This document shows, one piece after another, positions 28,519 through 36,908 of a stretch of DNA of 42,397 nucleotides. The notes below the pieces were generated by a model. That model saw only the letters and a program-made list of their open reading frames with translations. It was not told the DNA's origin and did no database searches. The position numbers were made by a program, and so were the translations under genes. Origin of the DNA: a virus; the IMG/VR virus record IMGVR_UViG_3300008262_000109, positions 1-42,397 of that record; one strand, 5' to 3'. Numbering within the stretch: position 1 is the first letter of the stretch; each line of letters opens with the position of its first letter.

Positions 28519-30207
28519 ATGACCCAGACACCGCTCACGATCTTCCAACTGCCAAACCTGGACACCGTCCAAGGCAGCGACCGCCTGGTGTTGGATCGCG
28601 TCGGCGCGGCGGTAACGGCTGGTTCGTTTGTTGTTGGGCAGGCGTATCAAATAATAAATGCAGGTAATACCTCTTTTACGGCGATTGGGGCAGAGTCAAA
28701 TACAGTTGGCGCTTATTTTGTAGCTACTGGAGCAGGCACGGGAACTGGCACGGCGGGGCCGATCAATACGGGGGATGCGCCGCTGTCGGCCGTTGCGGCG
28801 CTGCTGGGTGGCGACCCTGCGGGAACGGCTGCTGCTGCTGTGGCTGACCACGCGGCTGCCGCAGACCCTCACCCGACATACACAACCCCGCAGGAGGCAG
28901 CGGCGGCGGCTCCGGTGCAGTCGGTCAATGGTCAAACGGGCATCGTCATCCTGGGCCCTGGCGATGTTGGGGCGGCCACTGCGGCGCAAGGCACGCTGGC
29001 CAGCACCGCAGTCCAGCCGGCAGCGCTGTCGTCGACGCTCTCCAGCTACCTGACGATCGCCAGCGGGGCCCTCACCTATCAGCCCCTGGATGCCGACCTG
29101 ACGGCCATTGCGGCGCTGACCACTACCTCCTATGGCCGGTCGGCGCTGACGTTGGCAAATGCCGCAGCCGGGCGATCCTGGCTTGAGCTGGGCACCGCCG
29201 CCACTGCCGCCACGGGGGACTTTGCAACCCCAGCAGCACTGAGCACCGGCCTTGCCGGCAAGGCCGACCTGATTGGGGGAGTGGTTGCAACCAGCCAGAT
29301 CCCGGCAATTGCCCTGGTCCAGTACCTGGGCCAGGTCGGCAGCCAGGCCGCCATGCTTGCTCTCCGGGGCCAGGGTGGCGACTGGTGCATCAGAACAGAC
29401 CAGGGCATCGAGTGGGTGATAGTCGCCAATGACGGCGCCTTGCTGGCCGATTGGGTTCAGATGCCCACGCCAACCGCAGGCGTCAGTTCGATCAATGGCC
29501 AGACCGGCGCGGTCACCCTGGGAACCGGCGACCTTGGGGAGTCCGGGGGCAATTTGTTCTTCACCGCTGCCCGAGCGATCGGCGCAGCGCTGACGGGGTT
29601 TACCGCAGGCGCCGGCACGGTTGCGGCGACGGACTCAATCCTGCAGGCCTTTCAGAAGGTGGTCGGCAACATTGCCAACCGGGCATTGGCGGGCTTGATC
29701 GGCTCCAGTGGTTTGACCATGGCCACCAACCGCCTGGCAGGCCGCAGTACGGCTGGGGTTGGGGCGGTGGAAGAGATCGCCGTCACCAGTCCACTGCAGC
29801 TGGCGTCCGGTGCTTTCAGCCTGTCATCCATCGCTGACGGAATGATATTCAAGGCAACAAACAGAGGCGAAACAGGAACCGCCTCTACCAATTATGACGA
29901 ATTACCGGTTGCTGTTACTAACGGAACTTTTGCAATTACGGGCATATATTTCGGGTGTCACATTGATTCTGTTGGTACGGGCACGGCAACTTTTAACGCT
30001 TACCGCCGAACAGCGGCAGGCGTTAAAACGTCGCTGCTGACGGCTAACGCCACCCTATCCGCTGGCGCCAGCCTTGTGGACGCGACCTCGCTGCTAACCG
30101 GAGCCACGGGGATTACTGCCGGCACCCGTGTCGGCTTTGACATCCTGGGCTTTGGGGGCGCTACGGGCGTGTTTGTTCTTTTCTTATTCAATCGCACTCA
30201 AGTCTGA
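28519..30207 (+). CDS. fibre-like virion protein with repeat modules
   Basis: 562 residues, Ala/Gly/Thr-rich. Repeated QSVNGQTGIVILGPGDVGA and SSINGQTGAVTLGTGDLGE (about residues 133 and 327) are typical of tail or head fibres. There is an insertion FVVGQAYQIINAGNTSFTAI near 35, plus LTGFTAGAGTVAATDSILQA. Its position between head completion and tail terminator genes is not where lambda keeps tail fibres; a neck/head fibre is possible. Overlaps the next gene by one base. Confidence 0.75.
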   Translation: MTQTPLTIFQLPNLDTVQGSDRLVLDRVGAAVTAGSFVVGQAYQIINAGNTSFTAIGAESNTVGAYFVATGAGTGTGTAGPINTGDAPLSAVAALLGGDPAGTAAAAVADHAAAADPHPTYTTPQEAAAAAPVQSVNGQTGIVILGPGDVGAATAAQGTLASTAVQPAALSSTLSSYLTIASGALTYQPLDADLTAIAALTTTSYGRSALTLANAAAGRSWLELGTAATAATGDFATPAALSTGLAGKADLIGGVVATSQIPAIALVQYLGQVGSQAAMLALRGQGGDWCIRTDQGIEWVIVANDGALLADWVQMPTPTAGVSSINGQTGAVTLGTGDLGESGGNLFFTAARAIGAALTGFTAGAGTVAATDSILQAFQKVVGNIANRALAGLIGSSGLTMATNRLAGRSTAGVGAVEEIAVTSPLQLASGAFSLSSIADGMIFKATNRGETGTASTNYDELPVAVTNGTFAITGIYFGCHIDSVGTGTATFNAYRRTAAGVKTSLLTANATLSAGASLVDATSLLTGATGITAGTRVGFDILGFGGATGVFVLFLFNRTQV

Positions 30208-30821
30208 TGACAGCTCCAAGTATTGCCACCAATCCCGACACAGGGATTCGTTACTACACCGATCCGGGCCCAAGGCACGGCCACGGTGTTGACCTGTTTG
30301 TTCCGTTGCGGGATGGGGTTATCACCAATGCAACCGGCACGGAATGGCCCAACCTGTTCGGCCTCCCCGAGGATCGCCCTGAACTGGTTTGGTATTTGAA
30401 GACTGCCTCCCAGCCCCGCGAATATGACAACCGCACTCATTTTGAAGTCGCAGCCTGGGGCCCGGTTCCTTATGCCAGCCCCAAGCCTGGCGGTCCATTG
30501 GGGACATGGGAAGAAACACTGGAGGTGAAACCGCATCCGCAAGACGTGCTGATCGACCAGGTTGAATCCGCTTTTTCTCAGGCAAACTCCCGCCTTTACC
30601 CTGCCAACCAAGAGCCCCTTATTCGTGAACTGTTTGAGGATGCAGACGCCCGCGACAAAGATAATGAGGCGACACCAGCGCAGCAAGAGCTATTGGTTTT
30701 CCGCCAAAAAATTAGGGACGCTGGCATGGCCAACGTGGAGCGCAGGACTGCCCTGATTGCAGACATCAAAGCCGGTCGGGCATTTGACCTTTCTGCCGGC
30801 TGGGTCAATGAGGTTTCGTAA
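30207..30821 (+). CDS. hypothetical 204-residue protein linked to the fibre
   Basis: Starts with TNPDTGIRYYTDPGPRHGHG and LFVPLRDGVITNATGTEWPN, then a charged helical C-terminal half (EATPAQQELLVFRQKIRDAG). Following a fibre gene, a fibre-assembly chaperone or a fibre subunit is possible, but no family motif is evident. Confidence 0.65.
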   Translation: MTAPSIATNPDTGIRYYTDPGPRHGHGVDLFVPLRDGVITNATGTEWPNLFGLPEDRPELVWYLKTASQPREYDNRTHFEVAAWGPVPYASPKPGGPLGTWEETLEVKPHPQDVLIDQVESAFSQANSRLYPANQEPLIRELFEDADARDKDNEATPAQQELLVFRQKIRDAGMANVERRTALIADIKAGRAFDLSAGWVNEVS

Positions 30822-30858
30822 GGAATGGAGACGCGGGCCATGGGTGGGGGGTAACCGA

Positions 30859-31539
30859 ATGACCGTTGTTGCAGATCGGCGAAGGCCCCCAAGCCAAGCG
30901 CCTCAGCACTTGATAGTGCTAAATGGTGACGAGTCGCCTATTATTGACTCCTCTCCGTATAACCGGACAGTCACGGCTGTCGGCTCTCCTGCTCCGAGCA
31001 TTAGCACTGCCCAGTTTCAGTATGGCGGCAGCTCAATCTCTTTCCCAAACACGCTGGGAAGCTATCTTTTAGTGTCGTCAAATGAATTTCCTGCAATAGG
31101 AACGGGCGATTTTACGTTTCAAACGTTTGTACGCCAGACCGCTTTTAATAATTTTTCAACTTTACTGGAAATTGGCAATCACCTAAATTCTAGCGGGATT
31201 GTTTTTATAGCTGGCAATAACGGCGGGACGAATTTGCAGATTTACAGTAATGGTTTTTTTGGCTCCGGCGCAGTACCGCTAAACGCAATGAACCACGTTG
31301 CGTATGTCCGGGAGCAAGGCATTCTCAGCATATACGCGAATGGCACCAGGACCAGTCAAACTACGTTTACCAACAATCTGACATCGACGGGCCCAATTAC
31401 GTTTGGGTCCAGCAACCCGGCCAGTGTTGGCGCCTACAATAATACGTACCGGCTTGCCGGCTGGCTTGATGGAGCATGTTTCACCCCATCTGCCCTTTTC
31501 AGCGGCCCGACGCTCACAATTCCGACTGGCCCATTCTAA
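30859..31539 (+). CDS. LamG/concanavalin-like lectin domain protein
   Basis: 226 residues from the ATG at 30859, set by GGGGGG six bases upstream; earlier in-frame codons overlap the 30207 gene. Pattern typical of LamG-type jelly rolls: GGSSISFPNTLGSYLLVSSN, FTFQTFVRQTAFNNFSTLLE, LNAMNHVAYVREQGILSIYA, YRLAGWLDGACFTPSALFSG. These bind glycans, so a receptor-binding or decoration role is likely. A second such domain ends the 39048-40280 protein. Confidence 0.8.
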   Translation: MTVVADRRRPPSQAPQHLIVLNGDESPIIDSSPYNRTVTAVGSPAPSISTAQFQYGGSSISFPNTLGSYLLVSSNEFPAIGTGDFTFQTFVRQTAFNNFSTLLEIGNHLNSSGIVFIAGNNGGTNLQIYSNGFFGSGAVPLNAMNHVAYVREQGILSIYANGTRTSQTTFTNNLTSTGPITFGSSNPASVGAYNNTYRLAGWLDGACFTPSALFSGPTLTIPTGPF

Positions 31540-31628
31540 CGCTCCCAGGCATGCCCCAAGCCAGCCAATCAATCCTGAGCCCGGCCCTGAACTTTGCCTA
31601 TAATCACACCACAATAACAGCCTGAGCA
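31540..31628 (+). promoter_or_regulatory. candidate internal promoter before the small membrane proteins
   Basis: Perfect -10 TATAAT at 31599-31604, 24 bases before the ATG at 31629; no good -35 (TGAGCC at 31576). Might drive the 31629 and 31934 genes separately from the structural operon. Confidence 0.35.
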
Positions 31629-31937
31629 ATGCCTGAATCTGAGCAAATTACTCATACGTCTCTGGCTATTCAGATAGCTGAGGTCAAAGGCTCTGTCGAT
31701 ACAATGTGTTCGCTTTTGGCGGAGCGAAGCAAAAACCACAATGACTTAAAGAAGTCACACGAAGACTTAGCCAAAGAGGTTGGAGATCTCAAGGTAAAAA
31801 TGGGGCAGTTTACGATAGCTGCGATTGCAATTTGGGCCGTCTCGTTGATTGCTTTTGAAAAATGGATTGATCGCAGCCATCCTCAGAAAGACTCTGGCGC
31901 TATCATGCCCCCAGCGTTGGTGAGGGGGAGGGGATGA
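31629..31937 (+). CDS. coiled-coil protein with one membrane helix (XhlA-like layout), 102 residues
   Basis: The N-terminal 65 residues contain a coiled coil (AERSKNHNDLKKSHEDLAKE, VGDLKVKMGQ), followed by one hydrophobic helix (FTIAAIAIWAVSLIAFEKWI) and a short polar tail. This matches the general layout of XhlA/hemolysin-type lysis accessory proteins. Overlaps the next small membrane gene by 4 bases. Lysis role inferred, no endolysin nearby. Confidence 0.6.
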   Translation: MPESEQITHTSLAIQIAEVKGSVDTMCSLLAERSKNHNDLKKSHEDLAKEVGDLKVKMGQFTIAAIAIWAVSLIAFEKWIDRSHPQKDSGAIMPPALVRGRG

Positions 31938-32146
31938 ATCGCTACCTAGGTCCATGCCTGCTATTTGCTGGCGTGTGCCTGATAGCCGGCGCGGCCGTTG
32001 GTGTCGCTGACTGGGCCGCCTGCCTGGCCCACCACGGCGGCCACGCGTGCCGGGCGCCTAGGTCTGAGGCAATGGCGGCGCTAAGCGGCGCGGCGAACGT
32101 GGCGCTAGGGGTGGCATTGCAGGACCGGGGCAAGGGGGGGCCATGA
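31934..32146 (+). CDS. small membrane protein, 70 residues (holin-like or spanin-like)
   Basis: N-terminal hydrophobic helix (YLGPCLLFAGVCLIAGAAVG), polar His/Cys segment (CLAHHGGHACRAPRSE), second moderately hydrophobic helix (AALSGAANVALGVALQ). Four-base overlaps at both ends with the coiled-coil membrane protein and the tail terminator. The pair 31629/31934 is the best lysis candidate in the window, on topology only. Confidence 0.6.
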   Translation: MNRYLGPCLLFAGVCLIAGAAVGVADWAACLAHHGGHACRAPRSEAMAALSGAANVALGVALQDRGKGGP

Positions 32147-32619
32147 CCCTCTCGATCTCCTGCCGAGTAATGGACGCCGTGGCCGCCTTGCTGCAGGGCA
32201 CAGCGGCCGAGGGGCACAGCGACATCCCTGGAGTTGGGGCCTTGTTCCTGGATGCCGCCAGGGTGGCGTCTAAAGATGATGGCGTGGTGCTCACGCTTGA
32301 CCAGGGCGGCGAAGCCCCAGGCACTGACGAGGCCATTGACACCTGTCGGGTGCGGGTTGATGTGCCGTTTTTTGTCGAGATCTTTGTGCCTCGCGTCCCT
32401 GGCGATGCTGCTAACTGGCGGCTGTTAGATCCCTTCTACGTCGCTGTTCACGCCCGAATCATGGCGAACCCCCGAAACCTAGGCGGGCTGTGCCGCAATG
32501 GCGGCGTCACTTCAGTTCGCCGCTTGCTGCTGGAGCCTGACCTTCAAGCGTGTGGAATGCGGGCCTACTACAATGCAAGCATTCTGCATGATCAAACTGA
32601 CGTGACCGTGGCCAAATGA
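32143..32619 (+). CDS. tail terminator (gpU-like)
   Basis: 158 residues: ISCRVMDAVAALLQGTAAEG helix, CRVRVDVPFFVEIFVPRVPG strand, FYVAVHARIMANPRNLGGLC and YYNASILHDQTDVTV at the end. The helix, long strand and C-terminal strand order is that of lambda gpU/tail terminator proteins, which cap the tail tube. Location just before the tail tube gene supports this. Confidence 0.72.
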   Translation: MTLSISCRVMDAVAALLQGTAAEGHSDIPGVGALFLDAARVASKDDGVVLTLDQGGEAPGTDEAIDTCRVRVDVPFFVEIFVPRVPGDAANWRLLDPFYVAVHARIMANPRNLGGLCRNGGVTSVRRLLLEPDLQACGMRAYYNASILHDQTDVTVAK

Positions 32620-32855
32620 GCGACCCCGAACCTCAAGCCCCCGGCATCCCTGGCGAATTCATCCGCGACCCGGGCGAAACCGAATGGCGCCGCGACCCGG
32701 CGGCGATCACGAATGAAGAGTCCCCGGCTGATCCCGTAGAGGCCCCAGCACCCGAGCAGACCGCCCCAGCTTTGCCCACCACTGACACCGAGACCGATGG
32801 CATTCAACGACCTGATTTTCGCAATCAAAGCCGAAGGGACAAGCGGGACCCTTGA
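32616..32855 (+). CDS. acidic proline-rich small protein, 79 residues
   Basis: Overlaps the terminator gene by 4 bases and overruns the start of the tail tube gene by 59 bases in another frame. Sequence DPGETEWRRDPAAITNEESP, APAPEQTAPALPTTDTETDG. Low complexity, probably disordered; could be a tail assembly helper or a spurious frame supported by coupling alone. Confidence 0.45.
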   Translation: MSDPEPQAPGIPGEFIRDPGETEWRRDPAAITNEESPADPVEAPAPEQTAPALPTTDTETDGIQRPDFRNQSRRDKRDP

Positions 32856-33753
32856 AACCCTGGCCGGCGCGGATGCGATTCGCTGCGGCAAGTTTGTGCC
32901 AAAGGTCCAGGACTTCACGGCGGTTGATCGGACAATGCTAGGCGTCAGGCCTGGCACTCCCCAAGCGTCTCAGATGACTGAGCAAAAAACCAGTTTTACG
33001 GTCCCGTTTGAGTGGGCTGGCAGCGGCACCGCAGGCACTGCCAGCGGGATTGACAAGATCGCACTGGCGGCAGGGCTGGGCAAGGCCGTTGTAACAAGCA
33101 CCAGCATCACCAGGGCGCCTGTCTGGCCCCCGCCTGCTACCACCTACTCAGTGGGCACGTCGGTGGATGGCGTCACCTACAGAGGCGCGGGGGCGCGGGT
33201 GAGCAAGTTAACGATCGAGGCCAAAGCTGGCCAGCCGCTGATGGCAATGGCAGATTTTGTGGCGTTGTATCGGGATCCGGTTACGCAGGCAAACCCGGCG
33301 GTAGCAACCTGGCCGCCGCAGGTTGACGCGGTGGTGTTTGATTCATCCTCAGGCGCCCCTGGCACTGCCACTTTGACTCCTGCTGGCGGGTCTGCTGTGT
33401 CGCTGTGCTTTACGGAATATACATATACCAAAGAAAATGTAATCACGTTAATTGATGATTTTGGGTGTGTCCCTTATTTTGCCTTTACTGGCTACAAAAT
33501 AACAGGCACAGCCAAGGTTGCCCGTCCAGCGATTGGCACCCTCGACCTGTTCGGCATCTCCAAAAGCTCAACCCTGTGCGCAATGGCGCTACCAATCGGC
33601 ACCACTCCCGGCAACATTATGACCTTCAATCACCCCAGAATCCAGATCATTTGCGATCTGGAGGACAACAAGGATCTTCCTTATATCTCCTTCTCCTGGG
33701 AAGGCAGGTTCGGCGATAACGCCAACCAAGAGCCGTTTATCGTTGAGACTTGA
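32797..33753 (+). CDS. major tail tube protein
   Basis: 318 residues. MAFNDLIFAIKAEGTSGTLE start; central KLTIEAKAGQPLMAMADFVA and C-terminal IAEYTY-like strand (CFTEYTYTKENVITLIDDFG), LFGISKSSTLCAMALPIG, ISFSWEGRFGDNANQEPF. Pattern of siphophage tail tube proteins, which polymerise around the tape measure. Located before the tail assembly chaperones, as in lambda gene V. Confidence 0.82.
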   Translation: MAFNDLIFAIKAEGTSGTLETLAGADAIRCGKFVPKVQDFTAVDRTMLGVRPGTPQASQMTEQKTSFTVPFEWAGSGTAGTASGIDKIALAAGLGKAVVTSTSITRAPVWPPPATTYSVGTSVDGVTYRGAGARVSKLTIEAKAGQPLMAMADFVALYRDPVTQANPAVATWPPQVDAVVFDSSSGAPGTATLTPAGGSAVSLCFTEYTYTKENVITLIDDFGCVPYFAFTGYKITGTAKVARPAIGTLDLFGISKSSTLCAMALPIGTTPGNIMTFNHPRIQIICDLEDNKDLPYISFSWEGRFGDNANQEPFIVET

Positions 33754-33796
33754 TCAGCCAAGCCTCAGCCCAATCTTTCACCCTTAATTCCCTCCC

Positions 33797-34246
33797 ATGG
33801 CTTTTGACATTTTCAAAGTAGGCGACACTTTCAAAGGAGAGGTAAAGCATAACCTTACCCTGGAAGATGGAACACGGGAAACCATAACGTTTACGGCATA
33901 TTTTGCCAGGATGGAGCAAACAGAAATTCAGGAACTAAACGAAGCGATTAGGCATTACCGGGCCGTGCTGCTGGCGATTGAAGATGGCAGGGAGCCCCCC
34001 AGCGCTGCTCAAGGCGTGCAATCGGTTGACTATGTTCATATTGCCAATCGTGTATTAGAGGGATGGGGTGAAGATATGCTTTACGACAGCAGGCCGTGGG
34101 AGTTCAATGAAGATTCAAAAAGGCAAGTTATCGAATTCCCAGGAATGGCCCAGGCAATTACTGATACATGGACAGCGTTAAACGGGCCTGAAACAGGAAA
34201 AAAGCCAACCTCCAAGCCATCGCAGAGGAATGGTTTCGCCAAATGA
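33797..34246 (+). CDS. tail assembly chaperone (gpG-like)
   Basis: 149 residues: FDIFKVGDTFKGEVKHNLTL, ITFTAYFARMEQTEIQELNE, YVHIANRVLEGWGEDMLYDS. Soluble chaperone that helps tape measure and tube assembly. Its final part holds the slippery heptamer A AAA AAG (34198-34204), where -1 slippage continues into the next gene to make a longer G-T product, as in lambda. Confidence 0.8.
   Translation: MAFDIFKVGDTFKGEVKHNLTLEDGTRETITFTAYFARMEQTEIQELNEAIRHYRAVLLAIEDGREPPSAAQGVQSVDYVHIANRVLEGWGEDMLYDSRPWEFNEDSKRQVIEFPGMAQAITDTWTALNGPETGKKPTSKPSQRNGFAK
34198..34204 (+). promoter_or_regulatory. programmed -1 ribosomal frameshift site
   Basis: A AAA AAG lies in the correct phase: zero-frame codons GGA-AAA-AAG. 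After a -1 slip, translation reads GCC AAC CTC and stays open through the next gene's start codon to its stop at 34608, giving a fused product of about 270 residues. Same arrangement as lambda G/GT. Confidence 0.8.
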
Positions 34247-34608
34247 ACGCGGCGCCGGTCAAGACCCGAGAGCAGGAGGACGCCGGCCAGAGACGCTCTG
34301 CTGAGGGACTTGGCATTGTCTACGTGCCCCAGGTCCGCAAGGATCGCCCCAAGCCCGCCGAACCCATCTGCCTGATATGGCCTGAAAACCTGGCCGCTTT
34401 CGAGCTGTGGTGCGAGGTCTGGACGCAATGGAACTGGGCCACTCGCTACACCCCTGAAGGCCTCCCGGTGCTGGTCAGGACCGGGCTCAACTACCCGGCG
34501 GTGATTGCCGTGGCAGGCCTTCGCCGTGGCCGTGGCGTAGTGGCGGCACTGCTCGACGACTTGCGAGTGATCGAGCGGGAACTTTTGTCTCTGCTGGGGG
34601 GTGTTTAA
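34243..34608 (+). CDS. tail assembly chaperone extension (gpT-like, DUF1799 type)
   Basis: 121 residues if started at its own ATG (34243, 4-base overlap), or the C-terminal half of a frameshift fusion from 33797. Contains ICLIWPENLAAFELWCEVWT and QWNWATRYTPEGLPVLVRTG, typical of the DUF1799-like T part in lambda-type tails. The fusion binds tail tube subunits and tape measure. Confidence 0.8.
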   Translation: MNAAPVKTREQEDAGQRRSAEGLGIVYVPQVRKDRPKPAEPICLIWPENLAAFELWCEVWTQWNWATRYTPEGLPVLVRTGLNYPAVIAVAGLRRGRGVVAALLDDLRVIERELLSLLGGV

Positions 34609-36426
34609 GTGGCGGTGAATTTTGACGCGATCCTCAAGATTGCCGCCAAGGTGGTGGGCACCGAGCAGGTGGCCAAGCTGGGCTCAACTTTCAAACAGGT
34701 AGAAGGTGCCACCCAATCCCTCACCAGCAAGCTGGGCCCCCTGAGCGGTGCTTTGGGCACCCTGGCCCCTATCGCCACCATCGGGGGGCTGGCTGCAATG
34801 GCCGGCAGGACCATTGAGCTGGGCGATGCTCTGAATGACATGAGCCAACGGACCGGCGTCAGCGTCGAATCCTTGGCCAGGTTCAGAAAGGCGGCAGCCA
34901 CCAGCGGCATTGAGCTAGACACTGTTGCTAAAAATCTTGTCAAACTTTCCAAGGGATTGTATGAAACTGCGCAGACAGGCAAGGGTCCAGCATCTGAAGC
35001 ATTGCGAACGCTTGGAATCAGCGCAACCGATGCAGCTGGCAAGCTAAAAACGGCGGATCAGGTAACGCTAGAAATAGCAAACAAATTTAAGACCATGCCA
35101 GACGGCATAGAGAAAACAGCTTTAGCGATGCAGCTGTTTGGCAAGTCAGGCGCCGATATGATCCCGATGCTCAACGAAGGCGGCAAGGCCATTGAATCAT
35201 TAAGCGTAAAGATGACAGCGGCATTCGCCAAAAAGGCAGATGAGTATAACGATAAGTTGGCGATGCTTGGCGGGAAGGTTGGGGGGCTGGCTGCTGGAAT
35301 CACGGTGGCGTTGCTGCCTGCGCTGGACGCAACCGCTACGGCGCTGACGGCGCTGGTCGATGGGTTTACGGCGTTGCCGACCCCGATCCAGGCGGTGGTT
35401 GGTGGCCTGGCGCTGGTGGCGGTTGGCCTGACCGTGCTGGCCCCCATCATCACCAGCGTGGTCACGGTGCTCGGCGCCTTTGCTGGCCTTGGCATTGGCG
35501 CCACCTTGGCCGGCATCGCTGGGGCCATTGTGCCAGTAGCAACAGGCCTAGCCGCCCTGGTCGCCGGGTTTGTTTCCGCCCCTGTCTTGATCGGCGCGGC
35601 CGCCGTCGCCGCGGCCGTCGTGATCTTCAGTTTCCGTGACCAGATTGCCGATGCTTTCCGGGGGCTGTTCGATCTGATCGCCAACCCCACTACCGGGTTC
35701 ATCGCAATGATCGGCGGTGGCTGGAACCTGATGATGGACGGCATCAGCAGCTACGTCGGCAACATCCTGCCGAACATCACCGAGAACTGGACCGCCTTCA
35801 TTGACACGATCATCGGCCCAGAGAATGGCCTGATTGCCCGCCTGGGGCAGACCTGGAACAGCGCCATGGATTCGATGCGGGACTATGCCGTGGGCTTGGT
35901 GCAACCCGTCACCGATGCCTGGGAATCCATCGTTGGCACGGTGCGGGGGGTGATCAATGGGGCGTTGTCGTTGGCTGGACGGGCAGTAAATGCCTTCATT
36001 GATCAGATCAACCGGCTCATTCAGGCGGCCAATTCAGTAAGCGCCGCCGTGCGTGGCCCGCAGCTGGGGATGATTCAGCCCGTCGAGGTGCCGCAGTTTG
36101 CCGTAGGCGGCCGGGTAGATCGGCCAACGCTGATCGTGGCCGGCGAGGCGGGCCCTGAATACATCGTGCCTCAGCGGAAAGTTCCGCAGTTCATCCAGGC
36201 GCAGATGGGGGATCAGGGCCTTGGCATCCGCCAGGGTGGCACCGTCGCCAGCGGCGGCACCTTCGCCCCGGTGATCACCCTGCAAACCGGCCCGGTGATC
36301 CAGCAGCCCGACGGCTCGCAGTGGATCAAGATTGAGGATGCCCAGGCCGTTGCTGCTGACGCGGTTGGCGAGTTCTGGGAGCAACTGCAGACATATCCAT
36401 ATCGCCAGGCTCTGGGGATGGCCTGA
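34609..36426 (+). CDS. tape measure protein
   Basis: 605 residues from a GTG that follows the previous stop at once (TAAGTG). N-terminal helical region (AKVVGTEQVAKLGSTFKQVE), hydrophobic segments about 225-335 (GGLALVAVGLTVLAPIITSV, AGLGIGATLAGIAGAIVPVA) and Gly/Pro C-terminal part (FAVGGRVDRPTLIVAGEAGP, RKVPQFIQAQMGDQGLGIRQ). Sets tail length; at about 0.15 nm per residue a tail near 90 nm is expected. The GEAGPE(Y)IVP motif is common in tape measures. Confidence 0.93.
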   Translation: MAVNFDAILKIAAKVVGTEQVAKLGSTFKQVEGATQSLTSKLGPLSGALGTLAPIATIGGLAAMAGRTIELGDALNDMSQRTGVSVESLARFRKAAATSGIELDTVAKNLVKLSKGLYETAQTGKGPASEALRTLGISATDAAGKLKTADQVTLEIANKFKTMPDGIEKTALAMQLFGKSGADMIPMLNEGGKAIESLSVKMTAAFAKKADEYNDKLAMLGGKVGGLAAGITVALLPALDATATALTALVDGFTALPTPIQAVVGGLALVAVGLTVLAPIITSVVTVLGAFAGLGIGATLAGIAGAIVPVATGLAALVAGFVSAPVLIGAAAVAAAVVIFSFRDQIADAFRGLFDLIANPTTGFIAMIGGGWNLMMDGISSYVGNILPNITENWTAFIDTIIGPENGLIARLGQTWNSAMDSMRDYAVGLVQPVTDAWESIVGTVRGVINGALSLAGRAVNAFIDQINRLIQAANSVSAAVRGPQLGMIQPVEVPQFAVGGRVDRPTLIVAGEAGPEYIVPQRKVPQFIQAQMGDQGLGIRQGGTVASGGTFAPVITLQTGPVIQQPDGSQWIKIEDAQAVAADAVGEFWEQLQTYPYRQALGMA

Positions 36427-36908
36427 TGCCCGACTACGGCCCCCACGTCTACACCCAGACCCTGAAATGGATGGACCCCGGCGGCAACGCCCAGGCCCGC
36501 TGGCACCGACTGGATGGGGTCAACAATCTGCCGTTTTCATCGTGGGATGCCGGCGATGGTGACGGGCTACAGAAATGGGAGTTTCAGGAGTTCTCCTGCC
36601 CCGGCTTTGATTCTGGGATGCAGACCCCTTCGGTCACGATCAACTGCGCCTATTCCCCTGCTGTAATGGCCCTGGCCCTGAAAGCCAATGCAGCCCAATG
36701 GTTTATTGAGCTGCGCCAATATGAGGTTGTGACAGGTGGCCTGTCTTTCATCGCTTCGGTTCTCCTGGGGAGCATCTCCGCCACTGGCACCCTGACTCAG
36801 ATCTCAATTACGGGCACCAGCTCACCGCCTCCGGTTGCCGTTACGATCCCGCCAATCATTCTCACGCAGCCGATTATCGGCACGCCCTGCGTTTTGGATT
36901 TCCCCTGA
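36426..36908 (+). CDS. minor tail protein (gpM-like or distal tail)
   Basis: 160 residues. VYTQTLKWMDPGGNAQARWH, WEFQEFSCPGFDSGMQTPSV, FIELRQYEVVTGGLSFIASV. Beta-rich, one-base overlaps with both the tape measure and hub genes. Position after the tape measure equals lambda M/distal tail genes. Confidence 0.7.
   Translation: MPDYGPHVYTQTLKWMDPGGNAQARWHRLDGVNNLPFSSWDAGDGDGLQKWEFQEFSCPGFDSGMQTPSVTINCAYSPAVMALALKANAAQWFIELRQYEVVTGGLSFIASVLLGSISATGTLTQISITGTSSPPPVAVTIPPIILTQPIIGTPCVLDFP

Noticed and set aside
35058-35744. 228-codon minus-strand frame inside the tape measure gene
   Set aside because: Shadow frame caused by GC-rich codons; Pro/Ala/Thr-rich and antisense to a certain gene.
28195-36735. 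Extra GTGACAGGT sites at about 28197 and 36727
   Set aside because: Inside structural genes, without the GTGCGTTA element or hairpin, so likely chance matches of a short motif.
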